DNA of 14,195 nucleotides from DATLYT01 sp035574455 (lineage in GTDB: Bacteria > Bacteroidota > Ignavibacteria > UBA10030): assembly GCA_035574455.1 (NCBI GenBank), contig DATLYT010000136.1, forward strand, positions 1-14,195. The letters are read 5' to 3'. The translations under genes were made by a program, and so were the position numbers. The notes below the pieces were generated by a model, which saw nothing but the letters and a program-made list of their open reading frames with translations, was not told the origin of the DNA and did no database searches. Below, in pieces: positions 1 through 5,201 of the stretch (its first letter is position 1; each line of letters opens with the position of its first letter).

Positions 1-242
1 CCCCCACTCACAGGCGGAATGACCGCCACCTCATCCCCATCCTGCAACGGATGGTCGCTGTTGACATACTCGAGATTGACGGCGAGACGAAGGCTTGACT
101 TCCACTGCTCGAACTTCGGATTGAGATCAACGAGATACTGCAAGATATCGTCCGCTCGTGCGGGTGGGTCCACGCTGATTCGGCGCTCCTCGAACCCCGC
201 AAGGTCTTTGGCAAGAGAAAAAAGTTTGAGAGTGACATTCAT
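1..242 (-). CDS. moaD: MoaD, molybdopterin synthase small (sulfur carrier) subunit; stop codon outside window
   Basis: This is the small subunit of molybdopterin synthase. It carries sulfur as a C-terminal thiocarboxylate and, with MoaE, converts cyclic pyranopterin monophosphate into molybdopterin in the cytoplasm. Translating the minus strand from the ATG at 242 gives 81 residues, the usual MoaD length, beginning MNVTLKLFSLAKDLAG and ending VAVIPPVSGG. The terminal Gly-Gly is the family signature and the site of adenylation and thiolation. The last Gly codon has only two bases (GG) inside the window, so the stop must lie just outside. The sequence shows the ubiquitin-like pattern (LFSLAKDLAG, LRLAVNLEYV, LQDGDEVAVIPP). 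An overlapping ATG at 238 opens a different frame that is not the gene. The gene lies 57 nt downstream of moeA on the same strand, so the two are probably co-transcribed. There is no strong Shine-Dalgarno before it, only a weak purine stretch. Confidence 0.9.
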   Translation of the reverse strand, partial: MNVTLKLFSLAKDLAGFEERRISVDPPARADDILQYLVDLNPKFEQWKSSLRLAVNLEYVNSDHPLQDGDEVAVIPPVSG

Positions 243-299
243 TTCTACGTGTGAGGCTTTCTCGTAGCTTGCTCTTCACCTATTCAACGGGATTTCTCA

Positions 300-1523
300 T
301 CACAGCAATTCTACCTCCACTTCTTCCCCTGCCTTGATGTCCGTCCGTTGTTCGGGAACCACAATCAAGCAGTTCGCCAACGCCATCGACGACAACGCTG
401 CCGAGCTCTGTGTCCCTGTCGTCTGAACAGTCAAACTGCCGTTGTCATTTCTCAAAATCCCGCGCAGAAAATGTCGCTTGCCATCTTTCTTCACATAGTC
501 CTGCATCATTCTAGCCGGGAGACGTATTGGCTCACTGTCCGTTCGTCCCTGCATCGTTTGGATGGCGGGACGCACAAATTGTAGGAACGTGACCATTGTC
601 GAGACCGGGTTGCCCGGCAGACCGAAGACCGGGACATCGCGTTCCCGTTGGTTACGATAGAGGCCAAAGAAAAGCGGCATCCCTGGCTTGATGTTGACTT
701 TCCAGAACTGTTTCTGCACACCCAATCTCTCGAGTACCCGCATCACCAAATCATACGCTCCGACCGAGACGCCGCCAGATGTTACGAGCACGTCATACGA
801 CAGGCCCGCGTGAAGTTTGTCGTGTAATGAACGTTCATCATCCCGTGCCGTTCCAAGATTCACCGGCTCGGCGCCTGCTTCGCGAATCAAGCCCCAGAGC
901 GCATAAGCGTTGCTGTTTCGGATTTGTCCCACCTCCAAGGGATGACCGACGTCGACTAATTCATTGCCCGTCGTCAGAAAAGCAACAGAGGGTTTGCGGT
1001 ACACTTGAACCTTCTCATACCCGAGCGTTGCCAGAACTCCAAGATGAGCAGCGCGAAGGTACGTACCGTGGCGAAACACCACCGTTCCGGCGCTAAGCTC
1101 TTCGCCCTTCCGACGAATATTTCGTCCCACGCTCACCGGCATTTCGATCTGCACGAAGCCATTCTGCGTTTTCACTGCCTCCAGTTCAAGGACAGCATCG
1201 GCGCCGGGAGGAATGGGCGCACCCGTCATGATTCTCACCGCTGTGCGGGCGGAAAGTTCACGTACCGACAAAGCACCGGCTGCCACTTCACCGGCAAGAT
1301 GGAGCAGAGCAGGCTTTGTTTCCGTCGCCTCAACCGTATCGGCCGCGTGGAGAGCGAAGCCGTCCATCGAGGAATTATCGAAGGCTGGAAGGTCTTCTCG
1401 CGCAATGATGTCTTCCCCAAGCACCCGGCCGTGAGCTTCCCACAACGATACCTGTTCACTCGGCAATGTTTTCACCGACGACAGAATCACTTTCCGAGCT
1501 TCTTGAGCGGATTTCATAACCAA
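300..1523 (-). CDS. moeA: MoeA, molybdopterin molybdenumtransferase
   Basis: MoeA inserts molybdate into adenylylated molybdopterin, the last common step of molybdenum-cofactor synthesis. The 407-residue product has family-typical length. Visible landmarks are DNSSMDGFA (49-57) and MTGAPIPPGAD (99-109) in the N-terminal domains. The MoCF-binding domain has TTGNEL (184-189), GQIRNSN (199-205), TSGGVSVGAYD (248-258), KVNIKPGMP (275-283) and GLPGNPVS (301-308). The C-terminal domain has SSAALSSMALAN (373-384). The start is a choice between TTG at 1523 and ATG at 1517. I prefer TTG because GAGG lies 7 nt upstream of it, whereas the same site is 13 nt from the ATG. A promoter-like pair is seen at 1563-1591. 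The gene heads a probable operon with moaD. The presence of both implies that this organism uses molybdo- or tungsto-enzymes, although none is encoded in this window. Confidence 0.95.
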   Translation of the reverse strand: MVMKSAQEARKVILSSVKTLPSEQVSLWEAHGRVLGEDIIAREDLPAFDNSSMDGFALHAADTVEATETKPALLHLAGEVAAGALSVRELSARTAVRIMTGAPIPPGADAVLELEAVKTQNGFVQIEMPVSVGRNIRRKGEELSAGTVVFRHGTYLRAAHLGVLATLGYEKVQVYRKPSVAFLTTGNELVDVGHPLEVGQIRNSNAYALWGLIREAGAEPVNLGTARDDERSLHDKLHAGLSYDVLVTSGGVSVGAYDLVMRVLERLGVQKQFWKVNIKPGMPLFFGLYRNQRERDVPVFGLPGNPVSTMVTFLQFVRPAIQTMQGRTDSEPIRLPARMMQDYVKKDGKRHFLRGILRNDNGSLTVQTTGTQSSAALSSMALANCLIVVPEQRTDIKAGEEVEVELL

Positions 1524-1562
1524 CGTGTACCCTCTTCGCGTTGCGAAGAATAAACCGTAGTC

Positions 1563-1591
1563 AATATATCCATCGACCTATGCAAAATCAA
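1563..1591 (-). promoter_or_regulatory. Putative sigma70-type promoter of moeA-moaD
   Basis: Read on the minus strand, TTGATT (1591-1586) is followed after exactly 17 nt by TATATT (1568-1563). This would give a leader of roughly 30 nt before the moeA start. The -10 differs from TATAAT at one base and the -35 matches TTGACA at four of six. It is a match by eye only, and promoter consensus differs in some FCB lineages. Confidence 0.45.
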
Positions 1592-1810
1592 GAAAAGCAG
1601 TTTAGGACGGGAGATTGTAGAATTTACACCTGGTTGTTGTCTGTCGCTTCGACCACGCAAGGAAGGTAAACAAAAAACTCGTCTTCTACTAAGAAAAATC
1701 AGTAAGAATAAACTCTCAAAACCTGAACCCAGGGACATTGGCTTCCTGACCTGCTGGCACGAGGCTGGTAGAAATACAAAAAGGGAGACTTCTGAAAATG
1801 AAATAGGAAT
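1592..1810. other. Non-coding stretch, no gene seen
   Basis: Together with the promoter before it and the repeat after it, this is part of about 510 bases without a credible gene between moeA and the integrase-core gene. One minus-strand open frame (1514-1831) crosses it, but the translation resembles no family, lacks a good ribosome site, overlaps the moeA start and begins inside the palindromic repeat. I see no tRNA, riboswitch or transposase remnant here. Confidence 0.5.
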
Positions 1811-1948
1811 GTCATTCTGAGGATCCGCCATAGGCGGAGACGAACCTGCCCGCCTCCAACAGAACGTCGTTCAGGCGGGGAATCTGCTTTTGACTTTAAA
1901 AATACGTCGATGAGATTCTTCGTCCGCCAGAGGCGGACTCAGAATGAC
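1811..1948. repeat. Composite palindromic repeat with GTCATTCTGAG inverted ends and three internal hairpins
   Basis: The element opens with GTCATTCTGAG at 1811-1821 and closes with its reverse complement CTCAGAATGAC at 1938-1948. Each end is followed inward by a 6-bp hairpin: TCCGCC-ATA-GGCGGA at 1824-1838 on the left and TCCGCC-AGA-GGCGGA at 1923-1937 on the right. Inside the left half is a second hairpin, CCCGCCT (1849-1855) paired with AGGCGGG (1873-1879), whose loop contains GAACG-T-CGTTC (1862-1872). Both halves also carry a CGAA and GAATCT motif after the hairpin. Read from the right end, the unit is GTCATTCTGAG, hairpin, CGAAGAATCTC; the left half has the same order with the second hairpin inserted between CGAA and GAATCT. 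It encodes no protein and resembles dispersed REP/MITE-type elements. Confidence 0.8.
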
Positions 1949-2034
1949 AAGAGACTTGGAATTTTTCAGAAATCTCGAAATCTCAAAGGAAGTTTGAGAG
2001 ACAACCTTGTACGACGAAGAACGAAGAGGACATC

Positions 2035-2754
2035 ATGCAGCCAACATTTCTGGAAAAGAAACACGCGGCAACAGCCTTCACGCAGGAGGCGCGTTCGGTA
2101 GACGAGAACATCTGGTCGATCCTGCACACGGCAGCGATGACCCAAATGAACGAGCTGATAAACTCGATCCAGCGTATTGCTCCGACACCGGGTTCACTCA
2201 TCTACATGGAAGTCAAACCCCTTTCATATCGTTGGAATGGCTGGCAGCCGATTCTCTTCTCATCCTTCGATATTTGCACGCATTTGCAGATCGCTCGGAT
2301 GTATCTGACTCCGACCTATGCTTCTGCAATCGATTTTTTGAACTTCATCTGGGAGCGATTTCCATTTCGCCTGAAAGAGGTTCGCACGAGCGCTGATCAG
2401 ATTTTCATCAATCCGGTCTCGTTACAGTCGGAACATCAATTCACGAGCGAGGCAAAACGGCTGGGGATTTTCCATTCGATCGTTCTCGATCCGACGAATC
2501 AGCCGATCCTCCGCGTCGTTTCCAAATACACGTTTGGCGGAACTTTCGAAGGGAATATCGAGCAGCCGACGGAGGAGAACGTCATGGCGGCACTCGTCAA
2601 CTATCTGTATTTCCACAACAATCACCGTTCGCTGGCATCGTTAGGCGGAATGACACCGCTTCAGAAACTTAAGACGTTCGAAGGCTTCGAAGGTGTTCTA
2701 TCATTCGACCCCTATCGACAGGACGACTATGCGAACGGAACGTCTCAAATGTAA
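2035..2754 (+). CDS. Stand-alone integrase-core (rve/DDE-type) protein with degraded catalytic triad
   Basis: The 239-residue product resembles the catalytic core of IS3/IS481-type transposases but has no N-terminal helix-turn-helix domain. Family-like segments in order are LIYMEVK (55-61), FSSFDICTHLQIARMY (75-90), YASAIDFLNFIWERFPFRLK (95-114), VRTSADQIF (116-124), KRLGIFHSIVLDP (141-153) and NHRSLASLGGMTPLQKL (196-212), the last matching the usual HRPH..LGG.TP..KL end. By eye the first catalytic Asp is Glu59, the second (normally TDNGSEF) is Ser119, and the third, normally Glu in an NGKVER-like box, falls near Val162 where no such box exists. The reading frame is nevertheless intact over 720 nt. 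GAGG lies 5 nt before the ATG. I infer a domesticated or slowly decaying former transposase, unlikely to catalyse transposition. Its present role is unknown. No terminal inverted repeats of an insertion sequence were found around it. Confidence 0.75.
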   Translation: MQPTFLEKKHAATAFTQEARSVDENIWSILHTAAMTQMNELINSIQRIAPTPGSLIYMEVKPLSYRWNGWQPILFSSFDICTHLQIARMYLTPTYASAIDFLNFIWERFPFRLKEVRTSADQIFINPVSLQSEHQFTSEAKRLGIFHSIVLDPTNQPILRVVSKYTFGGTFEGNIEQPTEENVMAALVNYLYFHNNHRSLASLGGMTPLQKLKTFEGFEGVLSFDPYRQDDYANGTSQM

Positions 2755-2772
2755 ACTGTCTTTATAGAACAA

Positions 2773-2799
2773 AGATTGTTCGCCAGGGTCGAACAATCT
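2773..2799. other. Perfect 10-bp stem-loop downstream of the integrase-core gene
   Basis: AGATTGTTCG (2773-2782) pairs perfectly with CGAACAATCT (2790-2799) around a 7-nt loop. It begins 18 nt after the stop codon. No T-run follows on either strand, so it may act as an mRNA 3'-stabilising structure or be a relic of an element end rather than a terminator by itself. Confidence 0.65.
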
Positions 2800-2806
2800 G
2801 CCTCCC

Positions 2807-2843
2807 ACGGCCGACGCGATGTTCTGTCGGCCGTTCTGTTTTT
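2807..2843 (+). terminator. Rho-independent terminator after the integrase-core gene
   Basis: ACGGCCGAC (2807-2815) pairs with GTCGGCCGT (2826-2834) to give a 9-bp GC-rich stem with a 10-nt loop, followed by TCTGTTTTT (2835-2843). It should end transcription coming from the integrase-core gene and insulate the tRNA/tilS region. Confidence 0.75.
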
Positions 2844-2850
2844 ACAGACC

Positions 2851-2879
2851 TTGCATCTCTTGCCGAAATGCAGTATCTT
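2851..2879 (+). promoter_or_regulatory. Putative sigma70-type promoter upstream of tRNA
   Basis: TTGCAT (2851-2856) is separated by 17 nt from TATCTT (2874-2879), directly after the preceding terminator and about 88 nt before the tRNA. The placement suits a tRNA promoter, but the match is by eye only. Confidence 0.45.
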
Positions 2880-2905
2880 ATGAGTGATTTCACTGCAGTG
2901 CCTTC

Positions 2906-2928
2906 GACCATTCACGTGGTCATTTTTT
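2906..2928 (+). terminator. Weak stem-loop followed by a T-run, between promoter and tRNA
   Basis: GACCA (2906-2910) can pair with TGGTC (2917-2921) around a 6-nt loop and is followed by ATTTTTT, then GTTTT. The 5-bp stem is short, so it is at most a leaky terminator or attenuator in the tRNA leader. It may simply be chance. Confidence 0.25.
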
Positions 2929-2966
2929 GTTTTAGCGGGTGACTGCAGCTTCGTTCGTCTCCAGTT

Positions 2967-3040
2967 GGCGGGGTAGCTCAGTTGGTTAGAGCGTCGGAAT
3001 CATAATCCGTAGGTCGTGGGTTCGAATCCCTCCCCCGCTA
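2967..3040 (+). tRNA. tRNA with CAT anticodon, most likely elongator tRNA-Met
   Basis: The cloverleaf can be drawn directly. The acceptor is GGCGGGG (2967-2973) with CCCCGCT (3033-3039), D-stem GCTC/GAGC, anticodon loop ATCATAA with CAT at 3001-3003, T-loop TTCGAAT (3021-3027) and discriminator A at 3040. CCA is not encoded. The G1-U72 pair and A73 match elongator tRNA-Met of other bacteria such as Bacillus. Initiator features (1-72 mismatch, three G-C pairs at the loop end of the anticodon stem) are absent. tRNA-Ile2, whose CAU is converted by TilS, remains an alternative because the next gene is tilS. Two oddities are an apparent U-U opposition at 27-43 (TCGGA against TCCGT) and another at 50-64 (GTGGG against CCCTC). 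Confidence 0.9.
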
Positions 3041-3081
3041 CTGCCAAAATTCCCCACGAGCGTTCTATACGAGTGGCTGGA

Positions 3082-3116
3082 ATTCTGAGCATCCCGTCGA
3101 TCCGCCCAACGGCGGA
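3082..3116. repeat. Degenerate half-copy of the GTCATTCTGAG/TCCGCC palindromic repeat
   Basis: ATTCTGAG (3082-3089) is followed by the hairpin TCCGCC-CAAC-GGCGGA (3101-3116) and then GCGG. This is the same order of motifs as the left end of the element at 1811, with a diverged spacer. It lies in the 160-nt gap between the tRNA and tilS. It has no opposite end, so it is a partial or eroded copy. Confidence 0.45.
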
Positions 3117-3200
3117 GCGGCGGGGTCGCAACAATAAGCTCCAACGGTATTTTTTCTTGGTCACGCAGTGTCATCGCGCGATCAAGATTTTTTTATCTCT

Positions 3201-4589
3201 ATGACAACGGCTCAGCTATCGTTACCTGCACGGGTGGAGGAGTTCCTTCGTACCAACACTCTCCTCGCACCTATGTCACGACTCATTCTCGCCGTCAGCG
3301 GTGGTATGGATTCGATGACGATGCTTCACCTGTTTGCGGTATTGCGGGAGTCGTGGAAACTCGATCTTGCCGTTGCGCATGTGAACCATCAGCTACGCGG
3401 CGATGAATCGGATGCAGATGAGGCCTTCGTGCAGACGGCAGCGAAGCAACTCGGCGTTCCCTTTTTCTCGAGGCGCGTTGGCACGTTGGAATACGCCGAC
3501 CGGCACGGCGTGAGTAAGCAGGTTGCCGCGCGAGACTTGCGGTACCATTTCCTGGAAGAGCTCCGCCAACAACTCCACGCAGACGCCGTTGCAACAGCCC
3601 ATACCGCTGATGATAACGCGGAGACCGTCCTGATGAACGCCTTGCGCGGCAGTGGCATTCATGGCTTGGCGGGAATTCCCGTGCGGCGCGAGCAGGGTAA
3701 CGTGATCCGTCCTCTGCTGTTCGCCTATCGCTCGGAGATCGAGCAGTATGCTCGTGAAGCCGCCGTCCCCTTCCGACACGATTCATCGAATGACTCTCCG
3801 GCCTACACGCGCAACTTCGTCCGCCTGAATCTGATGCCGATGCTACAGAAACAGCTGGATGTCAACATTGCACAATCGCTCAATCGTCTCTCCATCTTGA
3901 TGCGGGACGTCGAGCATCGATTGAGCATCCAAACCCGGGCTGTCTATGAGCAGGTCGTATCAACCGATGGCTCTCAAGCCACGATTCATATTCCTTCATT
4001 CCAGAAACAATCCCCGCTCGTGCAAGACGAGATTCTTCTGACGCTGTTGCGACAACTTGGAATCGAGCCCCACGCAGAGAAGATTCATCAGCTTCTCCAA
4101 CTCTGCACCGGTCAAACAGGCCATTCGGTAACACTTTCGAAAGCGGTCAGAGCCTATCGGGACCGGAATTATCTTTTATTTGACAGGAGTCCACAGCCCG
4201 AGCCATTCGCGTACACGGTCGAAGTCGGAAAGGAATACCAATTTGCAACGTTTCGCTTTGCCTCCCGTATGGAGAACAGCGTACCGCAGCATTTCACCGA
4301 ACCTCCAACGACACAGTACGTCGACGCCAAGCACGTGGGTCGAACACTCGTCCTCCGGAGTTGGCGGGAAGGTGATTGGTTCATGCCGTTAGGACTGCAC
4401 GGGAAGAAAAAGCTGAGTGATTTTTTCATCGACTGTAAAGTGCCGCTGACGGAAAAGCACCGCATCCCCGTGCTGGAATCCGACGGCAGGATCGTCTGGG
4501 TATGCGGCTACCGGCTCGACGAGCGCTTCATGATTACGCCACACACGGCCTCGACGGTGAGGCTCGAATATGTTCCCCACGCACGGTGA
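3201..4589 (+). CDS. tilS: TilS, tRNA(Ile)-lysidine synthase
   Basis: TilS uses ATP and lysine to convert C34 of tRNA-Ile2 (anticodon CAU) to lysidine, so that it reads AUA and is charged with isoleucine. Starting at ATG 3201 the protein has 462 residues. The N-type ATP-pyrophosphatase domain shows the PP-loop SGGMDS (33-38), VNHQLRGDESDADEAF (61-76), HTADDNAET (134-142), GSGIHGLAGIP (150-160) and DSSN...YTRNFVR (194-208). The C-terminal TilS domain is visible at about 380-455 (SWREGDWFMPLGLHGKKKL, then a KVP..EKHRIPVL segment and a CGYRLDERF end). A GTG at 3168 in the same frame would add 11 residues without homology or a ribosome site. The ATG also lacks a clear Shine-Dalgarno, so translation may depend on an AT-rich leader. 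hpt follows after 12 nt. Confidence 0.95.
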   Translation: MTTAQLSLPARVEEFLRTNTLLAPMSRLILAVSGGMDSMTMLHLFAVLRESWKLDLAVAHVNHQLRGDESDADEAFVQTAAKQLGVPFFSRRVGTLEYADRHGVSKQVAARDLRYHFLEELRQQLHADAVATAHTADDNAETVLMNALRGSGIHGLAGIPVRREQGNVIRPLLFAYRSEIEQYAREAAVPFRHDSSNDSPAYTRNFVRLNLMPMLQKQLDVNIAQSLNRLSILMRDVEHRLSIQTRAVYEQVVSTDGSQATIHIPSFQKQSPLVQDEILLTLLRQLGIEPHAEKIHQLLQLCTGQTGHSVTLSKAVRAYRDRNYLLFDRSPQPEPFAYTVEVGKEYQFATFRFASRMENSVPQHFTEPPTTQYVDAKHVGRTLVLRSWREGDWFMPLGLHGKKKLSDFFIDCKVPLTEKHRIPVLESDGRIVWVCGYRLDERFMITPHTASTVRLEYVPHAR

Positions 4590-4601
4590 GCAGACGAATC
4601 T

Positions 4602-5159
4602 ATGACCACGAATGACCATGTCATCGTCAACGGAGAGCGCTTTGACCTCTTTCTCACGGAAGAGCAGATTCAGCGGCGTGTGAAAGAGTTGGCGGCGCAG
4701 ATCAATCGCGACTACCAGGGAAAGACACCCATCTTCATCGGCATCCTGAACGGCTCGTTCATCTTCTTCTCCGACCTCATTCGTGAAATTACTGTGGATT
4801 GTGAGGTCGATTTCTTCAAGCTGTCCAGCTACGGCGATGCGAAGATCTCCTCGGGACAGGTGAAATTGCTCAAGGAACTCAACGCACAGGTGACGGGAAG
4901 AGATATTATCATCGTGGAGGACATTATCGACTCAGGGCTCTCGATTGATTTCATTAAGAAGTTGATCACCAAAGAGAACCCTGCCTCCTTCCGAGTTGTT
5001 ACCTTGTTACTGAAGAAGTCGGTTGCCAAGATCGATTTCCCTATTGATTATGTAGGCTTTGAAATTCCGCCGGAATTTGTGATCGGCTACGGTTTGGACT
5101 ACGCACAAAAAGTTCGTAACTTACGTGCGATCTACAAGCTGGCGCCAGCACGATCGTGA
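4602..5159 (+). CDS. hpt: Hypoxanthine(-guanine) phosphoribosyltransferase
   Basis: The enzyme transfers the phosphoribosyl group of PRPP to hypoxanthine or guanine, salvaging purines as IMP or GMP in the cytoplasm. The 185-residue length is typical. The PRPP-binding loop is IIIVEDIIDSGLS (102-114), in which VEDIIDSG (105-112) holds the conserved acidic pair. The N-terminal GILNGSFIFFSDL (47-59), the SSYGD flexible-loop region (75-79), KKSVAKIDFPIDYVGFEIP (138-156, purine-binding part) and GYGLDYAQKVRNL (162-174) all match the Hpt family. The ATG at 4602 lies 12 nt after the tilS stop, and GGTGAG overlapping that stop may serve as a distant ribosome site. tilS-hpt-ftsH is also adjacent in Firmicutes, which supports the assignment. 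Confidence 0.95.
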   Translation: MTTNDHVIVNGERFDLFLTEEQIQRRVKELAAQINRDYQGKTPIFIGILNGSFIFFSDLIREITVDCEVDFFKLSSYGDAKISSGQVKLLKELNAQVTGRDIIIVEDIIDSGLSIDFIKKLITKENPASFRVVTLLLKKSVAKIDFPIDYVGFEIPPEFVIGYGLDYAQKVRNLRAIYKLAPARS

Positions 5160-5201
5160 CACGGCATTGCAGCACGGAGTTCTCTGAGGAGCAGGTATCT
5201 T

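Noticed and set aside
8..238. Minus-strand 76-residue frame at the left edge
   Set aside because: It is a frame-shifted shadow of moaD; the real frame starts at 242 and ends in the diagnostic Gly-Gly.
1514..1831. Minus-strand 105-residue open frame upstream of moeA
   Set aside because: No recognisable family, no ribosome site, starts inside the palindromic repeat, overlaps the moeA start and covers the likely moeA promoter.
1811..2799. Possibility that the repeat and the downstream hairpins are the two ends of one insertion sequence carrying the integrase-core gene
   Set aside because: The hairpin at 2773-2799 shares no sequence with the repeat at 1811-1948, no matching terminal inverted repeats or target duplication were seen, and the protein lacks catalytic residues.
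2986..3174. Minus-strand open frame containing GGGIRTHDLRIMIPTL, overlapping the tRNA
   Set aside because: This is a translation of the antisense strand of a tRNA gene; such GIRTHDL-type peptides are well-known false proteins in annotations.
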